Positions 12,649-25,998 of a stretch of DNA of 64,000 nucleotides are shown here, piece by piece; within the stretch, counting starts at the first letter, position 1, and every line of letters starts with the position of its first letter. The notes beneath the pieces were generated by a model that was not told the origin of the DNA, made no database searches, and saw nothing but the letters and a program-made list of their open reading frames with translations. The stretch covers positions 744,001-808,000 of the forward strand of contig NC_060027.1 of the NCBI RefSeq assembly GCF_021134715.1, given 5' to 3'. The DNA is from Daphnia pulex (lineage: Eukaryota; Arthropoda; Branchiopoda; Diplostraca; Daphniidae). A program made the translations under genes and the position numbers.

Positions 12649-13023
12649 ATATTTTTGTTTAAATATTCCCAGTCGTTTTTCAATAAACAGGTTGAATCTT
12701 CAAACAATTTCTTTCCATTAATTCTAACCTTATGCCTTTGGGCATTCGCATTGAGTGAATAACTAAATAAGTTGATCGAAAAGAATAATTCATAAATGAC
12801 GCGGAAAGGAACTTTGGTCAGAACTCAGAAGAGGCTTTGTTTATCGGCAGACGACAAAAAATGCCCAAGGCATTTTTCGATACCCCGCTATCTGTCATCG
12901 AATTGTTTAGGTGAGTGTTTCTGAATTCTTTGGAGATATAACGACGAAGTTGCTTACAGTGTAAACATTTTAAACAGCATAACTTATCAAAGAAATCAAT
13001 TGGTGCAATAAGTGGTTGGCAAC
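12649..13023. other. Spacer between HEATR6 and bleomycin hydrolase
   Basis: 375 bases. An AATAAA at 12681-12686 follows the HEATR6 stop and is a likely poly(A) signal. A stretch starting ATGCCCAAGGC at 12861 runs open to a good donor at about 12911 (TTTAG then gtgagt) and may be a 5' UTR exon of bleomycin hydrolase containing an upstream start codon. Confidence 0.4.
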
Positions 13024-15000
13024 ATGACACTCAGTGAGTTAATTGGAAATATATTTTGGTATTATTTTTACAAAATTTCAATATTATTTATTTCTCTTCG
13101 TCTTATAGATTTGACCTCTGATATTCTCGAAATGCTTAATAATAGCTTTTACAAAGATGCAAAGAATCTTCTTGCTCAAAATGCTTGCACCAAGTATGAT
13201 CCACTTGAGATGTGCTTGTCTAGGAAACGTTTGGAAGAAATTCAGCATGTGTTCACTCACAAAGTATTCATTTTCATTCAAAATTTCAAAACATTTCATT
13301 CCACTGTACAATTTTTTTTCAATAAGGTTGATGAAGTAAAGCCTATGACCAATCAAAAAAGCTCAGGAAGGTGCTGGATTTTTGCTCTATTAAATGCTAT
13401 GAGAATTCCTTTTGTTAAGCAGTACAATCTGGAGGAGTTTGAGTTTAGTCAAGCTCATCTCTTTTTCTGGGATAAAGTAAAATATTTTAGCTAGAGCTAA
13501 GAATATAATATCTAAGCAAAGTGACTTGATTAGGTTGAGAGGTGCAATTTTTTTCTAAATACTGTGGTTGATGTTGCTAAACGAGGAGAAAAAGTTGAAG
13601 GAAGACTTTTTGCTTTCCTACTTCAGGTATAACAGTTAACAAGTTCATTTTATGAATCAGATATTGAGCAGTTTAAATGTTTTTTATTTCAGGATCCAAC
13701 TAGTGATGGAGGCCAATGGGACATGCTTGTGAATTTGGTTACTCGCTATGGAGTCATGCCAAAAAAATGTTTTCCTGATTCGTATAGCAGCGAATCCAGT
13801 TTACGGATGAATTCAATTTTGAAAAGCAAGGTATTCGGCTTAAACAAATATTGTTTGCAAGTTACAAGAACTATGTTCTTTCCGGTTTAGTTGCGCGAGT
13901 ATGCTAAGCTTCTGCAAGACATGGTAACTGAAGGTTTACCCCAAGAAAAAATTCGCGAAAGCATTGAAGAATTTATGCAAAACATCTACCGAATTATTGC
14001 CATTTGCTTGGGAATCCCACCGAAAACGTAATAAAAATGATTAACATTGTTAGAATATAAACCACTACACATATCCTATTCGACGCCTAACCAGGTTTAC
14101 TTGGGAATACTACGATAAAACAAAGCAATACTGTGTTGTGGAAAATATGGAGCCCAAACAATTTTACGAAAATTTCGTGAAGTCCTTGTACAATGTGGAA
14201 AACAAGGTTATTACTTAACGTTCGTCGAACAGCAGTTTCAACAAGATTGTTTATTCCTATTCTCTGTAGATTTGCCTTGTGTCGGATCCACGCCCGAGCA
14301 ATCCTTTCGGAAAAGGTAAGAATCGAATTAATGTGTTTAATATTCATATTGATCTCATTTGTTATTAAATTTTACGAAAAAGGTTACACAGTGGATTGTC
14401 TGGGAAACATGGTAGGTGGGCGAAAAACCTTCTACATCAATCAGCCTATCGAGGTATTGGCCCAGTTGGCTACTCAATCTATTGAAGCCAATGAAGGTGT
14501 TTGGCTTGGTTGCGAAGTTTCCAAAAGATTTTCAGCCAAACATGGAATCGAGGATTTACAAATGTGAGTTTCGTGTTGTTCGATTTCGTCATTTTTGTAG
14601 ATAATTTGATTTTAAAAACCACTTATTTTTCTTTATAAGACATGATTACCCCTCTGTGTTTGGCGTGGAAGTTTACACCGGTCTTTCAAAGGCTGACCGT
14701 CTAATCTTTGGTGATTCTTTGATGACTCACGCCATGCTGATCACTGCTGTCACTCTCGACAAAGATACCAAGCAACCGCGTAAATGGCGCGTGGAAAATA
14801 GCTGGGGTGACGATCGCGGAGAAAAAGGTTATCTTCTCATTACCCAAGAATGGTTCGAACAATTTGTATTTGAGGTAGTAGTGGACAAACGCTTCGTGCC
14901 GGACGATATATTGCAAATCTGCAATGTCGAGCCAACTGTCCTGCCTGCTTGGGATCCCATGGGCAACCTGGCAACCATTTTTAAGAGTCGGTATGAATAA
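13024..15000 (+). CDS. BLMH: Bleomycin hydrolase (cysteine aminopeptidase, family C1B)
   Basis: Cytosolic papain-like aminopeptidase that forms a self-compartmentalised hexamer, trims peptides and inactivates bleomycin; it also hydrolyses homocysteine thiolactone. Ten exons join in frame (13024-13033, 13109-13263, 13327-13476, 13534-13626, 13693-13830, 13891-14027, 14095-14206, 14270-14315, 14383-14563, 14640-15000), giving 460 residues against 455 in human. The catalytic cysteine is C71 in QKSSGRCWIF, the histidine is H371 in LMTHAM, and the asparagine is N394 in WRVENSWGDD. The first coding exon is only 10 bases; it was chosen because it keeps phase and yields MTLNLTSDILEML, resembling the human start. 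The C-terminus ends in Glu-stop a few residues after LPAWDPMGNLA, as in the family, where the tail lies in the active-site cleft. Confidence 0.93.
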
Positions 15001-15408
15001 AAATTATTCAACCTTCAATCTAATAACGGTTACTGCGAGAAGGATCAATTCACCACCCTCTTTACACTTCCCCTAACAACCTGTGGAGCAGTTTTTCAAT
15101 GAAAACCAATTAATAACCAAACCGCTCAGCAATTTACCTTAGAAATTCGTGAGCTCCCACCAGATGCCAATTTTGCACCTTTACACTGTGGATTTTTTGT
15201 ACGTCTGATATAACAGGAAATAAAGTAAAGTTAAAAGCTCAAACACACATCAATTGCCGAGAAATAACAAGCTTCATTTTTAAGGGTGAGTCTTTATTCT
15301 TCGGGGTTTAGAATGGAACGAAAGGCAACTTAAAAAAAACGAAAGCAAAAGTTGTTAGCCTTTAACTTTTCATGTAGATAGTAGACAGTAAATTTGTGTT
15401 TGATTTCT
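15001..15408. other. Convergent 3' region
   Basis: Tail-to-tail 408 bases between bleomycin hydrolase and a minus-strand small gene. An AATAAAA at about 14997-15003 overlaps the bleomycin hydrolase stop codon. Nothing else is recognised. Confidence 0.45.
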
Positions 15409-15939
15409 TTAATTCTGAGCATTGTTACGCTTCGTCGTCAATTGCCCGATGGCTTGCAAAGCACTATCTCTTTTACCACGTAGAATTCGACTTAGTTTAT
15501 TCATTTCTTCGGTCTTCGTTACGATTTCAGTTTGCACAGAAGCTTCTTTCTCTTCCATCTTTTGCAGGCACGAGTAGTATTTTTCCATCTCCGTGTTAAC
15601 CGCGTTAAAAGCGTCTTATTAGAAACGCAGAATTTAGTTGTTATTTTCAGTGATCGTAGTATTGTTTCCTACCTTGAAAGAACATACCGTACGACTCGTC
15701 AGTGGGGTACTCGTCCATCGGTTGCATGTTAGAATTTAGAGGATTTCCCCTATAAATCGAACGCAAGAATAGATTTAATGGCATTCAATTTGAGATGGGC
15801 AAAAAAACAAAAAACAATACATGTTGGCGGTCTTCTCGTCATGTTTCTCAAATTCAGAATTTCCAGCATGTTCCTGATCGTCTAGTACTCCTGTTGGCTG
15901 AGAACCCGAGTACTCAGAATCATTACGTTGGCCGCTCAT
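15409..15939 (-). CDS. Small acidic/coiled-coil protein, unrecognised
   Basis: Three minus-strand exons join in frame (15821-15939, 15673-15749, 15409-15614), giving 133 residues. I do not recognise the family. Residues 1-60 are polar, rich in Ser, Glu, Asp and Asn, and probably disordered. From about residue 66 there is a continuous charged helix with heptad spacing (AVNTEMEKYYSCLQKMEE, then TEEMNKLSRILRGK), so a coiled coil is likely. There is no signal peptide or membrane segment. The ATG follows a good acceptor (TTTGTTTCAG then ACATGAGC), which implies a noncoding 5' exon; an upstream ATG in the same frame lies in that intron and was not used. Splice phases agree throughout, which is the main support for a real gene. 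Confidence 0.6.
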
Positions 15940-17524
15940 GTCTGAAACAAACCTTATTTTTTCAGACAAGCTCATACTTAATAGTTTAAACGATAAGAAA
16001 TTCAAGTTTTACTTGTTGTAAATTAATTCGACTGTTACGAGTTTAAGTGGATCACTCGTGGAACTCAAGATATCAGAACCTGCGGTTTTCACAGACACAA
16101 CCTCTCTGTTGACGTTGTTACTTGCAAGCCAACTGAAACTGAGCAGCAACTGAACTCTTGACGACTCCCCCACGTTTGAGGGTCGGAAAGTTCATCTTTA
16201 ACGAACCTCGAATACAAACTTAAAGGTATTTAAATCAACTATAATTATCATAAAATCGTTTGATTTAATAACATTGGCACACAAGTCAACCTAAATAATT
16301 AATTCTATTTATGAAAAAAACACGTGCACGTACAGAGTTGCCGTTGATAATGCGCGATATGCCTTCGGCGCCATTTGCATTCTGCACTTCCGCTATTCCG
16401 AAATAGTAAATTCGTAAGCGTCGCGTCGCGTTAAAAAATAAAATAATCACATATTGTATGAATTTCTAAAGCATATGACCAAAAGATGAAATAACTTACT
16501 AAATAAGATGCTTATTAACTTATAATCTGCTTTAAACACCATGTTGCACACTATCAGTTATCAGATACATTTTATCAGAATTTTTTCTAAAAGTGTAGGC
16601 CTTCTTTAGAAGACTGACAAAAACTTGTCACAGATAAGTATTTAAACAAAAACCTTCCTGATTTAAATGTTTTAATCAATGAATACCATTTTATAGTAAG
16701 GTAGCAGCATAGCTATGTTACTGGTAGCAGATACCAATTGATCCTTGAAACGCATCTAAATTCCAATGCTAAATTCAAATAAGGATGAAAATATCATTTG
16801 ATTGTGATAACAGTTAACTTTAAGGGCACGTTAATGAATAGATATTCAACTCAGTAGTCAGTAGCAAGTTTTTTCACAACCTGTATTTTTTCTATATTTA
16901 AAATTTTTCCATTTTTCCCGAAATTTTTTGAAGCAGTTTTCCCGTAATGAGAATAAAGTAAACAACCCGAAAGAAACCTTCAAAGTGTTATAGAGTTCTA
17001 AGAATTTCTTCGACAAATAAATTGTTTGTTTTTTAACGCCAACTGAACTAAATAATTTTGTTTATTTTATTTTCATTCGTGCCAAAAAATGCTTGTCAGA
17101 AAGACATGTTAGACGTTGCCATATTTCAATAGAATTTGTCATATAATATAGTGCAATTCAATTTATAATAAATTTACTTATTTTATGTAATGCTTTTAAA
17201 TAAAATTCGTTTAATTCGTTTAAATCATTAGTTTTTTGTACATTTTTATTCATACACAGTGAAATATACAAATTTAATACTTAAACTTCAATTTGTAAAT
17301 TTGGCAATAAGAACAATCTGTCAACGCAGCCATGTGTTTTCTTCTTTCACTGAAATCTCGTTATCTATCATTCGCTTCAAGCCGTCTGTTCAGTCAGGTA
17401 ATCTATCTAGTCAATGTTGTATGATTTTTAAACTTTTTTAAATACTGTAATCCAATGTGTTCTCTAGATCTTACGCTTTGTATCTGTACATCTTTAAAAA
17501 AATCATTAAAGTCTTCACTCCACA
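15940..17524. promoter_or_regulatory. Upstream region of eEF1A, with likely 5' UTR intron
   Basis: About 1.6 kb between divergent genes, mostly AT-rich. Close to eEF1A a donor-like CAGTCAG|gtaatc at about 17397 and an acceptor-like ttctctag at about 17468 bracket a short candidate 5' UTR intron, a common arrangement for eEF1A genes. The preceding pyrimidine-rich TTCTTTCACTG-type sequence near 17340 could be near the start of transcription. No TATA box was seen with confidence. The 16.3-17.2 kb part shows nothing recognisable. Confidence 0.4.
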
Positions 17525-19226
<1,702 letters not shown>

Positions 19227-19441
19227 ATTAATCAGTTGATATTCCACAAAGATGTGTTTGCTGTGTAACGGGTTTGAAGTATCCATCATTGAAAATGTCA
19301 TTTAGTTTCGTCTTTAAGCTTTTTAATCAGCAACAGAGTAAAGAAATTGAGTTTGTTGCAATTTTACTCTGGTCAACGTTTTTATAAGGCATTGAACTTT
19401 TTGTCGACTGGATTTGCTTCAATTCTTAATTGAAATGGATG

Positions 19442-19447
19442 AATAAA
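19442..19447 (+). terminator. Likely eEF1A polyadenylation signal
   Basis: AATAAA about 215 bases after the eEF1A stop codon, on the sense strand. This fits a short 3' UTR for eEF1A. Cleavage site not determined. Confidence 0.45.
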
Positions 19448-20383
19448 TGATAGGTGCTTCTCATAACCACGACAACAACTGTATTTGTCCAATGTCTAAA
19501 TGATCTGTGGTCTTAACAAAGACGTCTTTCCTTTAAGAAGACTTGTAATTCTAGAATGGTAATTTCCCGGGGTTGTGGATGTGAACTAACGAGAAACAAA
19601 TTCAATTAAAGGTAAAGCTAGAATACTAAAGGAAAATGGGTTAACTCCTGAAAATACTGGGAAGCAAAAAGTTTAGTCGGACACTCATATTAATTCGCAT
19701 TTTAAAAGATGATTTTCGGGCACATCAACACAAACAATAGATTACTCCAACACTCTTCGAACGTCCCTATTCTCTTCCTGGTAAATTAGGGAATTCTTGG
19801 CAGGTGTCAACAATCTGATAATAGCTTTTGAAGGATACTTATACGGATAAAGGCGGGAATCACTTCATTGTTGCATTCGGTGTTTCCTAAACATAAACTT
19901 AAGGCAAGCAACAACTTGATGTTGTTGCACAAGTTGGCAACGTTAATTTCATTTTCTTAAAAGTTAAGAGACGTAGAAAGGCAGAAATATTCTCGGATTG
20001 TACACCTTTATTTTTTGGCATTAGCGATTAAAGTATGAAGCGTGATAACACGCTTTTGCTTTTCCGGACACCAAAGAAAATTTCGGAATGCTTTATTCTT
20101 GTAGTAGGCAGCAGAGACCGCTGCTGTCTACATAAAAAGACAAAGTCTACTGGAACATCGTTAAAAGTAAGAAGGTGTGCTAAAGTGGCGTGATTGTTAT
20201 CATAGACATTCTGTAAGCATAACAACATTAAGCAATCGTACGTTTCTTTTGGCTAACGATGGTTTTATTATCATAGCGTTGGTCCTTTGATCATTTTCAG
20301 CTACTTTGCACAGCCCTGTAAAAATGTATCGGCAGTTATTGTTTGGTAACTTTTTGGTAATGACTGACGATAACTATTCCACC

Positions 20384-20405
20384 AACAAAGCTCACTTGTT
20401 AATTT
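20384..20405 (+). repeat. Solo arm related to the 24.5-kb foldback element
   Basis: The 15-mer AACAAAGCTCACTTG and the following TTAATTTT closely match the left end of the element starting at 24518 (same 15-mer, then CTAGTTTT). No matching inverted partner was seen nearby, so this may be a truncated or diverged copy. Confidence 0.45.
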
Positions 20406-21054
20406 TTTCGATAATTGTTTTTTTTTTTTTTTTACTAAATCTATTTCCCGGAGATGACGAATATTTTGGGTTTTTATTTTCCGTCCCATCTATCGTCCGT
20501 GGATGCTAAGGGCTGTCACTAGGTCGCTAAATATTTTGTGTGTTTAGGGATTGAACTATTCAGCCGTAGTGTGTTGGTAGAGGAGGGGGGGTCACCATAG
20601 TTTAGACTTTTAGAGGAGAAACCTATTATCATTCTTTCTCTTTCGAACCGCTGGCCGAGAAGGTTACTCTAGTCATCATTGCTGGGTACTCTTTTTCCTG
20701 ACAATGTTCTTCAATAAAAAAAGGTAATTCCTGTTCTAGACTTCTAGTTATTTATGCAAATGTTTTTATGGTTAATTTACGGGTAACATGGCCTTAAATT
20801 TAAACTAGCCAATTCCATGTGGCCTGTTGTATTTTTACACTTGTTTAAAATGTCGTCTCTTGCTGCATGTTGCACGTTTCGTCTCATGCCAAAGTACTTT
20901 TGAACGGTACCAGTAATAATGTTGAGTACAGTATTTTAATGAGTTTCTGATGGCTTTTCTTAAACAGAACTTGAATCAAGCTTGCGTAAACATGCATTTT
21001 AGTTAAGAATAATTTGAAAAGTTTCTCTTACTAATCTAATTTATATTGTGACAG

Positions 21055-22090
21055 GTTGGTGGAGATTGTTCTTAATATGCAGTGTCAACAACAAGAATCT
21101 GTAATGAGGGCTCTCTACCAGGTTGTGAGATGAAAATGGTAAGACAACAGGAATCTGAAATGGTAACAATTACTTGAAAGACACGTTGAGTGGGTTTGCA
21201 TTTTGCTTAAATTGTAGTCTGTTCTTTGCTTAGAAATCAGTTGGGCATAAAACTTTGATTTTGACGAGATTTGACAATTACTAACTGCTTAAAATAAGAG
21301 CCTTTGTCAAAAGATATTTATCATCTTGTGAAAAGTTAACAATTTTCTTTAACTAAGCTTTTCTTACACAGAACTGAATTTCCCTTTTTTTATTTGTTTG
21401 AAAATGTTTTTGGTTAACTTATGTTCTTTTGTTTTGTACGATTCCTTAGTCAGTTGGGTGTTGAAGCTGTTAATGGTGGGGATGTCTGGTGTGCAGCGGT
21501 GTGGCAGTCATTTTCTGATCGAGAGATTCACTGAAATGGATCTTCTGCAGACTTGCAGTTCAACATCAGACTTCAAAATACCATGTTGGTGCCTGTCCAT
21601 GCTGTGTTGAGCTGTTGTGTGCAAAATGGTTGGTGTTGCATGATGGCTGTCTGGCATTTTGTTAGTGGTTGTCTTGCTACCTGTACACATGATAAGGTAA
21701 TGCTGGATGAAAAGTTTTATTTGATTTTGAGTTGTAATTAAATGTCCGTTCTCGTTTCAGTGCAATCGTATGCCGCCGTTCCAGACTTGATCCATTGGTG
21801 AAGCTAAGAAGAGGTTACTTAACTTCAAGATGGATGAATTATTTATATTTAGACCAACTAAAACTGCAAATCTATTGTCCCTTTTCCCTAAGTAAACAAA
21901 ATGTTCTCTGTTGCCTAGTTGTGTGAAAACCAGGAGTGTCATGATTGAATGGGGAGTTTGCAATGAGGTTTTATATTTTCCATGTGAAAGAAAAGTTAAA
22001 CCACAGACTTTAATGATCCAGCTAACACTACCGCCTACATAACAATCCTTTAACATAACAATCCTTTAACATAACGCTTTTAATCAATAA
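21055..22090 (+). ncRNA. Possible spliced noncoding transcript
   Basis: Exon-like blocks are bracketed by reasonable splice signals: 21055-21138 (acceptor ttgtgacag, donor gtaagac), a block ending at 21696 with donor gtaatg, and a block starting at 21761 after ctcgtttcag. The middle block is noticeably more G/C-balanced than its surroundings. No frame stays open across the blocks, so if transcribed it is probably noncoding. No box C/D or H/ACA snoRNA was recognised inside. This rests only on splice-site appearance and composition. Confidence 0.2.
22038..22075. repeat. Short tandem repeat, 17-bp unit
   Basis: The unit CATAACAATCCTTTAA occurs twice in succession, followed by a partial third copy (CATAACG). 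A second pair of short direct repeats, CAGCCCAAATTTT, lies nearby at about 22219 and 22260. Confidence 0.7.
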
Positions 22091-24071
22091 CATGATATCG
22101 TAAAAAAAATAAATTATTGAAATCAAAATTGTTTTTGCTGTGTTCACATTATTATTATTAAATTCTGCCTTTTCTTTACATCTATCATGAATAGCTAACT
22201 TTTTTTGTTCACAATTTCCAGCCCAAATTTTCACACCATTTTTAATATTTATAAATATCCAGCCCAAATTTTTATTAAATTCTAAAATTTGCTAAAAACA
22301 ACCACCATTTATTATTTTTTACTAAGTCTTTTTCGCAAAAAATTGGCGATGATCATTTATCCCATATTTTATTTGTTTATAATATTAAAACAATTTTTAC
22401 ATTTATTTAATTTGTTTATTTATTTTAACACAACCACATATATAATTTTTGGCCCCCAGGGAGGGGGGGGCCTGTGACTTTCCCAACCGCGATAATAACA
22501 TGTGCCGTTATTATTTTGTTGGTGCAGAAAGCCGGAATTTAATCTAGCAGTTGTCGACTGTATCAAAACTGACATATGATCAGTTTGCCACAGTCGTATA
22601 CTGCAGATGGTATACTCAGAAGTGAAAACGCAAAAGACGACAGATGAACCATTTTCAAGTACTCAACACAAGAAATAAATGGCAGAGCAAAAAACAAAAA
22701 TAAAATGATTTCAAGACAGCAACCCGGATGTGACAGCTACTTCAGTTCTTTTTCTTCAATCCTGCATAAATTACATCTCTCAACTGGAAACAGGCTGCAA
22801 AACCACTGCACATTGAACAGCAACAGCACAGTTGAAGTATCACCAAGTCCTAAGGGAAAAAATGAAAGGAAATTATATTTAATGATCAAACTTGGGATGT
22901 AAAAGAAATTGTGTAAAAAATGTGACATCAGAAATGTTTCCAAGATTCCATTGGCATATTTGAAATTAGATTGAACCAGAAGAAAATAGAATTATGTACT
23001 TCTAATTCCAATGAGTTGGTAATACTGAGTCGAAATTTTTGTTCTAGTTTGATCAAGACAATTGTTAACTCAGTGGAAACTGAACAACCATGTGGCCATC
23101 TTTTCAAAAAAACAATTATTTGGAAGAAAGAAATATTACCGCTAATTTCTACAATAGATCAGAGTTGACTTGTAAGTTGAATACAAAATTTAAAAAAACC
23201 CCAAGAATTGCAAAGTTACAACAAATAATCTCAATTACCAATTTAAAGTCTTCCTGCAGTGACACTTCGGGATAACACCAGCTCGATAAACTGGATGCAG
23301 CAATGGCAGCTCATCTCAACTCACACACCTTTCACCAGCTGGCTGCAATAAAATCATGTTAATGATAGACATCCACGAAGCTCAGACTTTGTCGTGTTCG
23401 CAAATTCTGCAACAGTTAACCAAAGGGATCTCCAACCTGTACATCAACTAATAAAATCTATTACACATTATTGCAGGGAAATTAATCAACAAAATTACTT
23501 TACCAGCATATGAAGGGTTTCTGCACGAGATGAGACACGTACAGCCGTACAGGTATAGCTAACAATGGACGACATTTCGGCAAAATGGACAGCAGTTTCA
23601 CCTCGTGAATGACCAGAATCAGGCAGTATGTCAGATCATTTGGCCAAGTGGAAATTTTATGCCAGATAGCCTGTAATTCAGACAGACATCTTAATTAATT
23701 AATTAAATTTAAGAGATCCAAACAAGAATTTACCCATTTAATTTCATGAATGAAAATGTCAATTGACACCGCAATTCCGTAATGAATTTGGAATACACTT
23801 TCAGTCAGCGTCTCGGGAAACAATGGCGAAAATTTCGTCCTCACAAAGACACTCGCGTCACCTGGTGGCTGCGGGACATGATTTTAGCCACCTACCGACA
23901 GCCAAAAGATACCTCCACGGTCCACCTACGGAACGGATGGATTGGATCTTTTAAATAAATAATTATAAATAACAAAAACATTACTGCTTTGCAAAAAAAT
24001 ATTACATAAATAGGGTACGAAAAATGTTTTCACCGCCACTAGTGATATCGGTATGGCTATGGCGACCTAAA

Positions 24072-24399
24072 AGTGTAGAACTAAAAAGACAGAAGAACTC
24101 CACCGACAAAAGAACCCCAATATTTTTAATAATTTTTGAAATTTCTTTGTATGCGACAGTTGAACCCCAACGACAGTAGAACTCCAAAGAGATAAGAAAT
24201 CCTTTTTAAATATTATTAAAAATACCCGACAATAGAACTCCAGTGCCCGACAGTAGAACTCAACTACGCGACAATAGAACTCCAATAAATTATTTCATTA
24301 CTTTCATGTTCGACAATAGAACTCCATTGAATTTTAAATATTTCAAATGTGGGGTTCAATTGTCGGTAGAGTTCTACTGTCTTTGGAGTTCTACTGTCA
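24072..24399. mobile_element. Foldback/MITE-like element with 16-mer repeats
   Basis: The outer arms 24074-24117 and 24351-24394 are imperfect inverted repeats over about 44 bases. Inside and within the arms, a 16-mer close to CGACARTAGAACTCCA is repeated: direct copies at about 24087, 24103, 24154, 24171, 24227, 24248, 24269 and 24311, and inverted copies at about 24351, 24368 and 24385. Spacers are AT-rich. There is no coding capacity. Long inverted ends with subterminal repeats fit a nonautonomous DNA transposon. Target-site duplications were not identified, so exact ends are approximate. Confidence 0.6.
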
Positions 24400-24517
24400 G
24401 CAAACCACTGCCATGTAACTTAAGCAATTCAGTTTTATAGATAGGCTACCGATATAAGTTGAACGGTGCACTTGTATTTGCCTAAATCTAGCTTGAAATC
24501 TTGAGAATAGTACAGAG

Positions 24518-24855
24518 AACAAAGCTCACTTGCTAGTTTTATGAAAATTTTCCGGAAGTAGACCGGAAGTAAGCGATAGCGCCTTAACCATTGAGCTGCT
24601 GGCAAAATAAACCACATATTCGTGATCTCCGTGAAATTTGATGTCGATTAGGTGTAATTCTAACGAAATCCAAAATTTGGTCAAAATCGCGATTTTTCTA
24701 GGATAATTCCCGAAACCGGAAGTACACGTACGTAGACAAAAAAAATTAACTTTACAACAAATTTGACGAGGATCACGAATATGCGGTTCTTTTGTGCGTC
24801 AGATGAATATTTACTAAACTACTGACAGAAATGAGAAAACCAAGTGAGCTTTGTT
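24518..24855. mobile_element. Second foldback/MITE-like element
   Basis: The terminal arms AACAAAGCTCACTTG (24518-24532) and its exact reverse complement (24841-24855) bound about 338 bases. Inner arms 24601-24639 and 24759-24798 are also inverted repeats, sharing GATCACGAATATG on one strand and CATATTCGTGATC on the other plus flanking matches. The centre (about 24640-24758) is unpaired apart from a small AAAATCGCGATTTT palindrome. No open frame is present. The nested inverted structure and a related arm at 20384 suggest a nonautonomous repeat family. No target duplication was seen. Confidence 0.6.
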
Positions 24856-25998
24856 GTGACAGAAACTGAAAGCCATCACCCAAAATTTCCACCGAGAATT
24901 TTGTTCAGAAATGTGCAAAGTATAAACGTAATAAAAACTGAGTGGAAAATGATCAAAGGCTATGCGGTCTAGCGTCAGAAAAAAGAAACGTTAATCAGTA
25001 ATAACATGAGAACAATGTCCGCTCTAGCAGAGAAGCACACCCTTACCTCAAATCTTGTGTAGGTGTTCCTACAGCTCATTTCTTGTAGCTGTTAAGTAGG
25101 AGCGGTAGGAGATGCAGTCAGAATAACTTACATTTAATTGTGCCGAACAGCACGGATGAGTATCCAGAAGAAGCTGCCGTAGCCTCGCCAGTTATTCTCT
25201 GAAAATGATTAAATCATTTTTCAAATTAGTAATATTAATTTAAGAAAAAACAAATAATGGAAACGTTTACCACGTGGTTTTAAATTTAGAAATTTCTTCA
25301 ATTTCTTTTTTTCTTCGTATGTCGGACACCCAACAAAAGAAACACATTTTCAAAATCCACAGCCATTAATCACTCAAAATTACCTCAAAGTCGTTGAAAA
25401 TTATCTTTAGATGGGTTCGAAATTATGAACAAACGAGCAGCTAATGTGACAGTGACGTGTGACTCTAGCAGACGACACGAAATCTTGTTCATGTACTGTT
25501 CAGTCACTCAGACGCTCACCAGATGTCAGAAATCACTTTGCAATTCTACACAGGATGATAGACCTCTATTCCGGACTGGATTTTCCGGCAAGTCCTCTAG
25601 CCGGATTCCTTTTCGGAAGCGAAGGGGGATAAGAGCAATCCACGGCAACTTCTTATCCATCTTGTTAACCACATCCTTTATTTAACCATTGTTATTTGAC
25701 TTTGAAGAAGAAGCGAGAGACGAAGAGCGTTGTCATACTAAACTTGCAATACAATATTTATTCAAAAGAATAGACATTGTTATACACATTACATTTTAAA
25801 AATTCAAAACCTATGTGAAAGGTGCGCTCAAAGTCTCGATTGAGCTTGAGCTGTGTCACTTGAGCGCAAATTAAAATTAGTTCAACTAATAATTTCACAA
25901 ATTCAATTGGAAATTATCTAAAAGAAAAAAATCATTTCGAACAACAACAATACGAAAAATTTGGTGCAAGTCCCAGCAGAGTGCCTTTGGTCATCCAT

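Larger units (their letters stand above)
19448..25998. other. Gene-poor region with repeats
   Basis: About 6.5 kb without a supported protein gene. It is AT-rich with a T16 run near 20419. It contains a possible spliced noncoding transcript (about 21.0-22.1 kb), a 17-bp tandem repeat near 22.04 kb, a solo copy of a terminal repeat near 20.38 kb, and two adjacent foldback elements at 24.07-24.86 kb. Open frames here are short, lack recognisable residues and are not joined by consistent splice phases. Confidence 0.5.

Noticed and set aside
24072-24855. Consideration of the repeat cluster as a CRISPR array
   Set aside because: Spacers are AT-rich and of uneven length, repeats occur in both orientations, and the sequence is eukaryotic. 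A foldback DNA element fits better.
25425-25685. 86-residue plus-strand open frame next to the LRR gene
   Set aside because: Composition is random-looking, no motif is present, and no adjoining exon was found.
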